Source of the DNA: Streptomyces sp. NBC_00464
GTDB taxonomy: Bacteria > Actinomycetota > Actinomycetes > Streptomycetales > Streptomycetaceae
Direction: 5' to 3'
NCBI RefSeq assembly: GCF_036013915.1
Contig: NZ_CP107899.1
Span: forward strand, 1,860,001-1,924,000
Length of the DNA stretch: 64,000 bases
In this document: piece after piece, positions 8,166-16,963 of the stretch
How positions within the stretch are numbered: position 1 is the stretch's first letter
How the letters are laid out: every line of letters starts with the position of its first letter
Program-made: the position numbers and the translations under genes
The notes under the pieces: model-generated
What the model saw: the letters and a program-made list of their open reading frames with translations, nothing else
Database searches by the model: none
What the model was told of the DNA's origin: nothing

Positions 8166-10778
8166 TCAGCGCATCAGCACACCCGCACCCTCGCCCGTCG
8201 CCTCCGTCGGCTGTGCGACCAGGCCCAGTTCGGCTCCGGTGGCCATCAGCCGGTGGGCCGGCAGCACCCGCACGGTGTAGCCGTACGGGCCGGTGCGGTC
8301 GAGGGCGAGCGGGCCCTCGTACAGCCAGCGGCCCTCCAGGTCCTGGCCGCCCGCCGGTTTCAGCGGGAAGACCTGGGCGTCCGAGATCGCGTCGGCCGAG
8401 TCGACCCGGCCGGCCACCGCCTGCACCTCCACGTCGTCCGGGTCCAGCACCCCGAGGGTGATCCGGACCCGCAGCGCCAGCGTGGAGCCGAGCTCGGCCG
8501 AGCCACCGGAACCGGTGGGCGTCACCGCCTCCACGTGGTCGACGGCCACCCGCGGCCAGGCCGCCCGGACCCTGGCCTTCCAGCCGGCGAGCTCCCGGGC
8601 CGCGGTGGCGTCCAGGGAGCGGCGGGCCCGGGCTGCGGGGGTGTACAGCCGCTCCACGTACTCACGGACCATCCGGTCGGCGAGGACCTTGGGGCCCAGG
8701 GTGCCCAGGGTGCTGCGGACCATCTCGATCCAGCGCCCGGGGAGCCCCTCCTCCCCCTGGTCGTAGAAGCGCGGCGCGACGCGGTCCTCGATCAGCTCGT
8801 AGAGGGCGCCCGCCTCCAGGTCGTCGCGCCGGTCCTCGTCCAGCGCGGAACCGTCGGCCGTGGGGATCGCCCAGCCGAAGTCCGGCTCGAACCACTCGTC
8901 CCACCAGCCGTCCAGGACCGAGAGGTTGAGGCAGCCGTTGAGCGCCGCCTTCATCCCGCTCGTACCGCAGGCCTCCAGCGGGCGCAGCGGGTTGTTCAGC
9001 CAGACATCGCAGCCCGGGTAGAGCTTCTGGGCCATCGCCATGCCGTAGTCGGGCAGGAAGACGATGCGGTGGCGGACCCGGGGATCGTCGGCGAACCGGA
9101 CCAGCTCCTGGACCAGGCGCTTCCCGCTGTCGTCGGCCGGGTGCGCCTTGCCCGCCACCACGATCTGGATCGGGCGCTCGGGGTGCAGGAGCAGCCCCCG
9201 CAGCCGGTCCCGGTCGCGCAGCATCAGCGTCAGGCGTTTGTACGAGGGCACCCGGCGGGCGAAGCCGATAGTGAGCACGCCGGGGTCCAGCACCCCGTCG
9301 ATCCAGCCGAGTTCGGCGGCCTGGGCGCCGCGGGTGAGCCAGGAGGCGTGCAGTCGCTCCCGCACCTCGGTCACGAGTTGTTCGCGCAGGGTGCGGCGCA
9401 GTTCCCAGAGCTGCCGGTCGGGGATCTGCGCGACGGAGTCCCACCGGCCGGGGGTGCCCCCGGACTCGGTGCGCAGCCGGTAGACCTCCGGCGCGACCCA
9501 GGTGGGTGCGTGGACCCCGTTGGTCACGGAGGTGATCGGCACCTCCGGGGCGTCGAAGCCCGGCCAGAGGCCGGCGAACATCTCCCGGCTGACGGCGCCG
9601 TGCAGGGTGGAGACGCCGTTGGCGCGCTGGGCGAGGCGGAGCCCCATGACCGCCATGTTGAAGACGCCCGGATCGCCGCCGTCGTAGGTCTCCATGCCCA
9701 GGTGCAGGATGCGGTCGACCGCGACACCGGGCAGTTCGCCGTCGTCGCCGAAGTGGCGGGCGACCAGGTCGCGGTCGAACCGGTCGATGCCGGCCGGGAC
9801 CGGTGTGTGGGTGGTGAAGACGGTGCCGGCGCGGACGGACTCCACGGCGGAGTCGAAGTCGAGGCCGGTTCCGGAGAGCTCCCGGATGCGTTCGAGGCCG
9901 AGGAAGCCGGCGTGCCCCTCGTTGGTGTGGAAGACCTCGGGGTCCGGATGGCCGGTGAGCCGGCAGTAGGTCCGCACGGCGCGCACCCCGCCGATGCCCA
10001 GCAGTATCTCCTGGAGCAGCCGGTGTTCGCTGCCGCCGCCATAGAGCCGGTCGGTGACCTCGCGTTCGCCGGGGGCGTTGTCCTCGACGTCGGAGTCGAG
10101 CATGAGGAGCGGCACCCGGCCGACCTGGGCCTGCCAGATCTGGGCGTGCAGCGAGCGGCCGCCGGGGAGGTCCAGGACGACCTGGCTGGGCGTCCCGTCG
10201 GCCTCCCGCACGAGCGTGAGCGGGAGTTCGTTCGGGTCGAGGACGGGATAGCGCTCCTGCTGCCAGCCGTCGCGCGAGAGGCTCTGGCGGAAGTAGCCGT
10301 GGCGGTAGAGCAGGCCGACGCCGACGAGGGGTACGCCCAGGTCGCTGGCGGCCTTGAGATGGTCTCCGGCAAGGATGCCGAGCCCGCCGGAGTACTGCGG
10401 CAGGGCCGCCGTCACCCCGAACTCGGGCGAGAAGTAGGCGATGGCGGCGGGGAGCCCGTCGCCCTGGGCGCGTTGTTCCTGGTACCACCTGGGTCCGTCC
10501 AGGTACTCCCGGAGATCTGCGGACACCTCGGCCAGACGGTGCAGGAACTGCTCGTCCCGGGCCAGCTCGGCGAGGCGTCCGGCGGACACGGCGCCGAGCA
10601 GGCGCACGGGGTCGCACTCCGCCGTCCGGCCGGCCACCGGATCGACGGCCTGGAAGAGCTCACGGGTCTCGGTGTGCCAGGACCAGCGCAGGTTGCGCGC
10701 GAGGTCGCTGAGCGGTTGAAGGGGATCGGGGAGGACGGGACGCACGGTGAATCGACGAATGGCCTTCACGTATTCCAC
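8166..10778 (-). CDS. glgP: Alpha-glucan (glycogen/maltodextrin) phosphorylase
   Basis: The 870-residue enzyme removes glucose 1-phosphate from the non-reducing ends of alpha-1,4-glucan using phosphate and PLP. It is the short alpha-glucan phosphorylase type with an N-terminal DUF3417-like segment (residues 1-120) ahead of the GT35 catalytic region. HTNEGHAGFLGLERI and VTNGVHAPTWVAPEV are typical. Lys610 in CGTSGMKAALNG is the expected PLP-binding lysine. It is divergent from the glgE operon, so breakdown and synthesis of the same polymer flank one control region; glucose 1-phosphate also feeds glycolysis. The start ATG at 10778 has a GAGGT-like ribosome site (GGTGGA) upstream and fits the family N-terminus. 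Confidence 0.93.
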   Translation of the reverse strand: MEYVKAIRRFTVRPVLPDPLQPLSDLARNLRWSWHTETRELFQAVDPVAGRTAECDPVRLLGAVSAGRLAELARDEQFLHRLAEVSADLREYLDGPRWYQEQRAQGDGLPAAIAYFSPEFGVTAALPQYSGGLGILAGDHLKAASDLGVPLVGVGLLYRHGYFRQSLSRDGWQQERYPVLDPNELPLTLVREADGTPSQVVLDLPGGRSLHAQIWQAQVGRVPLLMLDSDVEDNAPGEREVTDRLYGGGSEHRLLQEILLGIGGVRAVRTYCRLTGHPDPEVFHTNEGHAGFLGLERIRELSGTGLDFDSAVESVRAGTVFTTHTPVPAGIDRFDRDLVARHFGDDGELPGVAVDRILHLGMETYDGGDPGVFNMAVMGLRLAQRANGVSTLHGAVSREMFAGLWPGFDAPEVPITSVTNGVHAPTWVAPEVYRLRTESGGTPGRWDSVAQIPDRQLWELRRTLREQLVTEVRERLHASWLTRGAQAAELGWIDGVLDPGVLTIGFARRVPSYKRLTLMLRDRDRLRGLLLHPERPIQIVVAGKAHPADDSGKRLVQELVRFADDPRVRHRIVFLPDYGMAMAQKLYPGCDVWLNNPLRPLEACGTSGMKAALNGCLNLSVLDGWWDEWFEPDFGWAIPTADGSALDEDRRDDLEAGALYELIEDRVAPRFYDQGEEGLPGRWIEMVRSTLGTLGPKVLADRMVREYVERLYTPAARARRSLDATAARELAGWKARVRAAWPRVAVDHVEAVTPTGSGGSAELGSTLALRVRITLGVLDPDDVEVQAVAGRVDSADAISDAQVFPLKPAGGQDLEGRWLYEGPLALDRTGPYGYTVRVLPAHRLMATGAELGLVAQPTEATGEGAGVLMR

Positions 10779-11403
10779 CTTTACAGGGGACGTACGAATC
10801 CGAGCGGACGCACCGCTGTGTGCGCCGCTCCGTCACCCTCGACGGTAGTGGTGGGCGGCATCCCGCAACCACGGCGCGCGGCCGGCTCCGGGGGTGCGAC
10901 CCCGGACGGTCCGACCGCCCCTGCCGCCGGCGCCGCTCACGCCCGTCCCGCACCACGCGCAGATCAGGACACATCCGTCACAGGCGTTATGGCCGATTCC
11001 CTCACCTCGTGCGGCCTTGTGGGCCTTCGCGCCACAGGGAAAGCTGCCCTGTGGCGCCCGTGCTGCCCCGCGTGCGCCGGCTCCGCGCAATCCCGCGCAC
11101 GCGCGGCGGAGCCCGGCGCATTCGGATCGTCACAGATACGCCCGAGTAGTTAACAAACAGCCGGATTGGCCCACCGAGATCCGTGGGAAGGCTTCTCCGG
11201 TACCCGGAACGACTGCATTCGGATGAGAGCCGAAGGCGATCCGTAACCGCCCCCGCATGATTCATCCCCTGTCCACCGGCGATCCGCTCCCGGTTCGTAT
11301 GCAATCGCTGCGGACGACACACGCATTCGGTCCACATCCGTGCACAGGACCACACGCCTCAGCCATTCGAGTGCCATTCGAGTGAACGCGGACAGGAGCG
11401 GCC
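10779..11403. promoter_or_regulatory. Divergent control region between glgP and glgE
   Basis: These 625 bases have no supported gene and should hold promoters for both directions. A perfect 11-bp hairpin (GCGCCACAGGG, 7-base loop, complement) occupies 11029-11057. It lacks a following T-run in either direction, so it may be a protein or RNA regulatory site rather than a plain terminator. I could not fix -35/-10 elements. Confidence 0.5.
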
Positions 11404-13575
11404 ATGCCCACACCCCATCAGTCGTCGACGGAGCAGCTAGAAAGGACCGAACCCCACCATCGCGGCGCGCGCGTCCAACGTTTCGCGCCCGCTTCGCGCC
11501 CTGTCGAGTCCGAGCTCCAGTCCCCAGGTGATTTCATGATCGGTCGCATTCCCGTCCTCGATGTCCAGCCGCTCGTCGACTGCGGCAGAAGGCCCGCCAA
11601 GGCCGTCGCCGGTGAAACCTTCCAGGTCACCGCGACCGTCTTCCGCGAGGGCCATGACGCGGTCGCGGCCGATGTCGTGCTGCGGGATCCGAGCGGGCGC
11701 CCCGGCCCCTGGACGCCGATGCGCGAGCTCGCTCCGGGCACCGACCGCTGGGGCGCCGAGGTGACGCCGGACGCGGAGGGCCGCTGGACCTACACGGTCG
11801 AGGCCTGGAGCGACCCGGTCACCACCTGGCGCCACGCGGCGCAGATCAAGATCCCGGCGGGGATCGACACCGCGCTCGTCCTGGCGGAGGGTGCCGAGCT
11901 GTACGAGCGGGCCGCGGAGGGCGTACCGAAGCGGGACGGACGCGAGGCGGTGCTGGCCGCGGTCGACGCCCTGCGCGACACGTCCCGGCCGGCCGCCGCC
12001 CGGCTGGCCGCGGCCCTCGCCCCCGAGGCGGCCGCAGCGCTGGCGCGTAACCCCCTGCGCGAGCTGGTCACCGCGTCGCGTCCGCACCCGCTCGTCGTGG
12101 AGCGCCGGCGTGCACTGTTCGGCTCCTGGTACGAGCTGTTCCCCCGCTCCGAGGGCGCCAGGGTCGAACCGGCCAAGGCGCCGCGCAAGAGCCGTACGGG
12201 CAAGCCGGCCGCCGCCCCGAAGCCGCCCCGGATCATCAGCGGCACCTTCCGCACAGCGGCCGAACGCCTGCCCGCGGTCGCCGCGATGGGGTTCGACGTG
12301 GTCTACCTCCCGCCCATCCACCCCATCGGCACCACCCATCGCAAGGGCCCCAACAACTCCCTCTCCCCCGCCGCGCACGACGTGGGCGTGCCGTGGGCGA
12401 TCGGTTCCGCCGAGGGCGGTCATGACGCGGTCCACCCGGATCTCGGCACCCTGGACGACTTCGACCACTTCGTCGAGACGGCCCGCACCCTGCGCATGGA
12501 GATCGCGCTGGACTTCGCTCTCCAGTGCTCGCCCGACCATCCGTGGGTGGAGAAGCACCCCGAGTGGTTCCACCACCGGGCGGACGGCACCATCGCCTAT
12601 GCGGAGAATCCGCCGAAGAAATACCAGGACATCTATCCGATCGCCTTCGACAGGGATCTGCGGGGGATCGTCACGGAGACCGTACGCATCCTGCGTTTCT
12701 GGATGGATCACGGCGTACGCATCTTCCGGGTCGACAATCCGCACACCAAGCCGGTGATCTTCTGGGAAAAGGTGATCTCCGACATCAATCGCACCGACCC
12801 CGACGTGATCTTCCTGGCCGAGGCATTCACCCGCCCCGCGATGATGCGCACCCTCGCCGCCGTCGGATTCCAGCAGTCGTACACCTACTTCACCTGGCGC
12901 AACACCCGGCAGGAAATCACGGAGTACGTGACCGAGCTGTCCGGTGAATCGGCCTCCGTCATGAGGCCCAATTTCTTCGTGAACACCCCCGATATCCTTC
13001 CCGGTCATCTCCAGGAGGGCGGCAGGCCCGCCTTCGAGGCACGGGCGGTGCTCGCGGCAACTCTCTCCCCGTCCTGGGGGGTGTACGCCGGGTACGAGCT
13101 GTGCGAGAACACCCCGGTCCGCAACGGCAGTGAGGAGTACCTCGACTCGGAGAAGTACGAGATCCGGCCCAGGGACTGGGAAGCCGCCGAGCGCGAGGGC
13201 CGTTCGCTGGCTCCGCTCATCACCACACTCAACCGGATCAGGCGCCGCCACCCGGCGCTGCAGCAGCTGCGTGACGTGCACTTCCACTCGTCCGACAACG
13301 ACGCCCTGATCGTGTACAGCAAGCGCTCCGGTTCGAACATCGTTCTGACGGTCGTCAACCTCGACCCGCACCACACCCAGGAGGCGACCGTCTCGTTGGA
13401 CATGCCGCAACTCGGCCTCGAACGGCACGAGAGCGTGCCGGTGCGCGACGAGCTCACCGGCCATTCCTATCACTGGGGCAGGACCTTCTATGTGCGTCTG
13501 GAGCCGGGCGTCACGCCCGCGCACATCGCGGTCCTGCGACCGTCCCCGCCGACCGGAGGGTCACCCACACCATGA
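11404..13575 (+). CDS. glgE: Alpha-1,4-glucan:maltose-1-phosphate maltosyltransferase
   Basis: GlgE (723 residues) extends alpha-1,4-glucans by two glucose units from maltose 1-phosphate, the committed step of the GlgE pathway. Domains: N-terminal beta domain (about 45-150, [13 protein letters not shown]), helical insert, GH13_3 barrel, C-terminal beta domain. Asp444 in [10 protein letters not shown] is the nucleophile and Glu473 in [12 protein letters not shown] the acid/base; their 29-residue spacing equals that of the S. coelicolor enzyme (Asp394/Glu423, from memory). It appears longer than that enzyme, with a Lys/Pro/Ala-rich insert at about residues 252-282 and a longer N-terminus. The MPTPHQSS start resembles the known S. 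coelicolor start. It overlaps treS by ATGA, so the two are translationally coupled. Confidence 0.95.
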   Translation: MPTPHQSSTEQLERTEPHHRGARVQRFAPASRPVESELQSPGDFMIGRIPVLDVQPLVDCGRRPAKAVAGETFQVTATVFREGHDAVAADVVLRDPSGRPGPWTPMRELAPGTDRWGAEVTPDAEGRWTYTVEAWSDPVTTWRHAAQIKIPAGIDTALVLAEGAELYERAAEGVPKRDGREAVLAAVDALRDTSRPAAARLAAALAPEAAAALARNPLRELVTASRPHPLVVERRRALFGSWYELFPRSEGARVEPAKAPRKSRTGKPAAAPKPPRIISGTFRTAAERLPAVAAMGFDVVYLPPIHPIGTTHRKGPNNSLSPAAHDVGVPWAIGSAEGGHDAVHPDLGTLDDFDHFVETARTLRMEIALDFALQCSPDHPWVEKHPEWFHHRADGTIAYAENPPKKYQDIYPIAFDRDLRGIVTETVRILRFWMDHGVRIFRVDNPHTKPVIFWEKVISDINRTDPDVIFLAEAFTRPAMMRTLAAVGFQQSYTYFTWRNTRQEITEYVTELSGESASVMRPNFFVNTPDILPGHLQEGGRPAFEARAVLAATLSPSWGVYAGYELCENTPVRNGSEEYLDSEKYEIRPRDWEAAEREGRSLAPLITTLNRIRRRHPALQQLRDVHFHSSDNDALIVYSKRSGSNIVLTVVNLDPHHTQEATVSLDMPQLGLERHESVPVRDELTGHSYHWGRTFYVRLEPGVTPAHIAVLRPSPPTGGSPTP

Positions 13576-15278
13576 TCGTCAATGAGCCCGTCCACGACAC
13601 GTTCGAGGACACCCCGGCCAAGGACCGCGATCCCGACTGGTTCAAGCGTGCTGTCTTCTACGAGGTCCTCGTCCGGTCCTTCCAGGACTCCAACGGCGAC
13701 GGCATCGGAGATCTGAAGGGGATCACCTCCAAACTGGACTACCTCCAGTGGCTGGGCGTCGACTGCCTCTGGCTGCCGCCGTTCTTCAAGTCGCCGCTGC
13801 GCGACGGCGGTTACGACGTGTCCGACTACACCGCCGTGCTGCCGGAGTTCGGCGATCTCGCCGACTTCGTCGAGTTCGTCGACGCCGCGCACCAGCGCGG
13901 CATGCGCGTGATCATCGACTTCGTCATGAATCACACCAGCGACCAGCACGACTGGTTCCAGCAGTCCCGCACGGACCCGGACGGTCCGTACGGCGACTAC
14001 TACGTCTGGGCCGACGACGACAAGCAGTTCCAGGACGCCCGGATCATCTTCGTCGACACCGAGACGTCCAACTGGACCTTCGACCCGGTGCGCAAGCAGT
14101 ACTACTGGCACCGGTTCTTCTCGCACCAGCCCGACCTCAACTACGAGAACCCGGCGGTGCAGGAGGAGATCATCTCCGCGCTGCGCTTCTGGCTGGACCT
14201 CGGCATCGACGGCTTCCGCGTCGACGCCGTGCCCTACCTCTACCAGCGCGAGGGCACCAACTGCGAGAACCTCCCGGAGACCCACGGCTTCCTCAAGCGG
14301 GTCCGCAAGGAGATCGACGCCAACTACCCGGACACCGTGCTGCTCGCCGAGGCCAACCAGTGGCCCGAGGACGTCGTCGACTACTTCGGCGACTACCAGG
14401 CAGGCGGCGACGAGTGCCACATGGCGTTCCACTTCCCCGTGATGCCGCGGATCTTCATGGCCGTACGGCGCGAGAGCCGCTACCCGGTCTCGGAAATCCT
14501 GGCCAAGACGCCGGCGATCCCGGCGGGCTGCCAGTGGGGCATCTTCCTGCGCAACCACGACGAGCTGACGCTCGAAATGGTCACGGACGAAGAGCGCGAC
14601 TACATGTACGCGGAGTACGCCAAGGATCCGCGGATGCGGGCCAACATCGGCATCCGCCGCCGCCTCGCACCCCTGCTGGACAACGACCGCAACCAGATCG
14701 AGCTGTTCACCGCCCTGCTGCTCTCCCTGCCGGGCTCCCCGATCCTCTACTACGGGGACGAGATCGGGATGGGCGACAACATCTGGCTGGGCGACCGGGA
14801 TGCCGTACGCACCCCGATGCAGTGGACGCCCGACCGCAACGCCGGCTTCTCCTCCAGCGATCCGGGGCGGCTCTATCTCCCCACGATCATGGATCCGGTC
14901 TACGGCTACCAGGTCACCAACGTCGAGGCGGCGATGGCCTCGCCGTCGTCGCTGCTGCACTGGACGCGCCGGATGATCGAGATCCGCAAGCAGAACCCGG
15001 CGTTCGGGCTCGGCTCGTACAACGAACTGCCCTCCTCCAACCCCGCCGTGCTCGCCTTCACCCGTGAGCACGGGGACGACCTCGTGCTGTGCGTGCACAA
15101 CTTCTCTCGGTTCGCGCAGCCGACGGAGCTCGATCTGAGGTCCTTCAACGGGCGTCATCCGGTGGAGCTGATCGGCGGGGTGCGCTTCCCCGCCATCGGT
15201 CAGTGGCCCTATCTGCTGACTCTCGCGGGACACGGCTTCTACTGGTTCCGGCTGCGGAAGGACGCGCCGCCGAGCTGA
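13572..15278 (+). CDS. treS: Trehalose synthase (maltose alpha-D-glucosyltransferase)
   Basis: TreS (568 residues) interconverts maltose and trehalose and delivers maltose to the maltokinase Pep2. The GH13_16 barrel shows [18 protein letters not shown] start (here [10 protein letters not shown]), [10 protein letters not shown], nucleophile Asp218 in [10 protein letters not shown], acid/base Glu260 in [11 protein letters not shown], and Asp330 in [10 protein letters not shown]. The [19 protein letters not shown] stretch is characteristic of TreS. Length fits stand-alone TreS; there is no fused maltokinase domain, which is encoded separately by the next gene. It overlaps glgE by 4 bases. A terminator-like hairpin follows the gene, so part of the message may end before pep2. 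Confidence 0.95.
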   Translation: MIVNEPVHDTFEDTPAKDRDPDWFKRAVFYEVLVRSFQDSNGDGIGDLKGITSKLDYLQWLGVDCLWLPPFFKSPLRDGGYDVSDYTAVLPEFGDLADFVEFVDAAHQRGMRVIIDFVMNHTSDQHDWFQQSRTDPDGPYGDYYVWADDDKQFQDARIIFVDTETSNWTFDPVRKQYYWHRFFSHQPDLNYENPAVQEEIISALRFWLDLGIDGFRVDAVPYLYQREGTNCENLPETHGFLKRVRKEIDANYPDTVLLAEANQWPEDVVDYFGDYQAGGDECHMAFHFPVMPRIFMAVRRESRYPVSEILAKTPAIPAGCQWGIFLRNHDELTLEMVTDEERDYMYAEYAKDPRMRANIGIRRRLAPLLDNDRNQIELFTALLLSLPGSPILYYGDEIGMGDNIWLGDRDAVRTPMQWTPDRNAGFSSSDPGRLYLPTIMDPVYGYQVTNVEAAMASPSSLLHWTRRMIEIRKQNPAFGLGSYNELPSSNPAVLAFTREHGDDLVLCVHNFSRFAQPTELDLRSFNGRHPVELIGGVRFPAIGQWPYLLTLAGHGFYWFRLRKDAPPS

Positions 15279-15288
15279 GACCGGCCGG

Positions 15289-15322
15289 CCCGTGCGGGGC
15301 GGTTTCCGCCGCCCCGCACGGG
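15289..15322 (+). terminator. Hairpin between treS and pep2 (terminator or attenuator)
   Basis: A perfect 14-bp stem (arm CCCGTGCGGGGCGG) with a TTTCCG loop starts 11 bases after the treS stop codon and is followed by CACTCTT. It lies inside the GlgE-pathway cluster, so it could reduce pep2-glgB transcription or mark a transcription-unit boundary. Confidence 0.7.
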
Positions 15323-15507
15323 GCACTCTTCCCCCCATATCGAGCACTTCCGTAGCCTTCTTGGATCTTCCTGGCGTTTCGATCACTCCGAGTCGAGTCC
15401 GTACGGACCATCCTGACCCGACACGTCCCGCACAGCCGGACAGCCAAAGCCGCAATCCGGGACACTCTTCGCATCCTGTGGTGTGCCCGGGGAAAGGACG
15501 CGATGCC

Positions 15508-16902
15508 ATGTCGGAGGCTGCATCCGCTCAGGTCACCCTGGCGAACAGCACAGCCCTGCTCCCGTCTCTCGGACCGCTGCTGCACGAATGGCTGCCCCGG
15601 CAGCGATGGTTCGCGGGCAAGGGGCGGCCCATCACCGCCTTCTCACTCGTCTCGGCGACCGAAATACTGCCGGTCGACTCCGGAGCGGCCGAAACCGGTC
15701 CGGGCCTCCTCCACCTCCTGGTGAAGGCCCATCAGCCCACGATGCCGGCCCAGCCGCCCCCGGACTGCTACCAGTTGCTGCTCGGTGTGCGCTCCACCCT
15801 GTCCCCGCGGCTGGCGCCCGCCCTCATCGGGCGTGTGACGGACGGACCGCTGGCCGGCCGCACCGTCTACGACGGCCTGTACGACCCGCGCCTCGCCTCC
15901 CTGCTGCTGGAGCGGCTGCGCACGCCCGGCGGGCTCGGCGGCCTGCGCTTCGGCCGGGGCGCGGAGCCGATCCCCGACGGGCTGACCCCCCGGGTGCTGG
16001 ACACCGAGCAGTCCAACTCCTCGCTCGTGTACGGCGACTCCTACATCCTCAAGATCTTCCGCCGGGTCTTCCCCGGCACCAACCCCGATCTGGAACTGCC
16101 GCTCGCGCTCGCCCGTGAAGGGTGCGGACGCGTCCCCGCGCCGGTCGCCTGGTTCGAGGCCGCCGCACCGGAGCGGCTCACGCTCGGCGTGCTCCAGCCG
16201 TACCTGCGTGGCGCCCAGGACGGCTGGCAGCTCGCCCTGCGCGCACTGGCGACGGGCGACGACTTCACGCCCGAGGCCCACGCCCTGGGCCGGGCCACCG
16301 CTGAGGTGCACACCGCGCTCGCCGCGGCCCTGCCCACACCGTCCCTGCACCGCTCCCAGACCGACCAGCTGGCCGCCGCCATGGTGCGGCGCCTTGAGGC
16401 AGCCGCCCACGCGGTGCCCGCACTGGTGCCGTACGTCCCCGGACTGCGCGCCGCCTTCGACGCCGTGACGACCCTGGGCCACGGCGGCCACGGCTGGGCC
16501 GCCCAGCGGGTGCACGGCGACCTCCACCTCGGCCAGACGCTGCGCGGCAGCGACGGTTTCTGGTCACTGATCGACTTCGAGGGCGAACCGGCCCGCCCGC
16601 TCCCCGAGCGCCGCAGCCCGCAGCCGCCGGTGCGCGACATCGCCGGAATGCTCCGCTCCTTCGACTACGCGGCCCGCTCGCACCGGCCCTGGAACGCCGA
16701 CTGGGCGGCGCGCTGCCGGACCGCCTACTGCGACGGCTACGCGCAGGCGGCGGGCACCGACCCCCGCGACGAGCCGGAGCTGCTGCGCGCCCACGAGACC
16801 GACAAGGCGGTCTACGAGGTGTTGTACGAGGCCCGCCACCGCCCCGACTGGCTGCCCGTCCCGATGGCCGCGATCCACCGTCTGGCGGCCGACGCCGACT
16901 GA
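15508..16902 (+). CDS. pep2: Maltokinase
   Basis: Pep2/Mak (464 residues) phosphorylates maltose from TreS to maltose 1-phosphate, the donor for GlgE. The fold is aminoglycoside-phosphotransferase-like: an N-terminal cap with EWLPRQRWFAGKGRPI, and the catalytic loop RVHGDLHLGQTLR followed by SLIDFEGEP, giving the catalytic Asp and metal site. The chosen ATG has GGAAAGGA 9-16 bases upstream, and the protein begins MSEAASAQ. The frame is open further upstream, but that part has no ribosome site and crosses the terminator hairpin. It precedes glgB by 61 bases. Confidence 0.93.
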   Translation: MSEAASAQVTLANSTALLPSLGPLLHEWLPRQRWFAGKGRPITAFSLVSATEILPVDSGAAETGPGLLHLLVKAHQPTMPAQPPPDCYQLLLGVRSTLSPRLAPALIGRVTDGPLAGRTVYDGLYDPRLASLLLERLRTPGGLGGLRFGRGAEPIPDGLTPRVLDTEQSNSSLVYGDSYILKIFRRVFPGTNPDLELPLALAREGCGRVPAPVAWFEAAAPERLTLGVLQPYLRGAQDGWQLALRALATGDDFTPEAHALGRATAEVHTALAAALPTPSLHRSQTDQLAAAMVRRLEAAAHAVPALVPYVPGLRAAFDAVTTLGHGGHGWAAQRVHGDLHLGQTLRGSDGFWSLIDFEGEPARPLPERRSPQPPVRDIAGMLRSFDYAARSHRPWNADWAARCRTAYCDGYAQAAGTDPRDEPELLRAHETDKAVYEVLYEARHRPDWLPVPMAAIHRLAADAD

Positions 16903-16963
16903 AGCGGCACGACCGCCCGCTGCCCGCCCCACCCCACCCACACCCTCCGAGGAGGCTGTCCCT

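Noticed and set aside
8031..11153. Long plus-strand frame over glgP
   Set aside because: High-GC shadow of glgP with skewed composition; the minus frame carries the full phosphorylase motifs.
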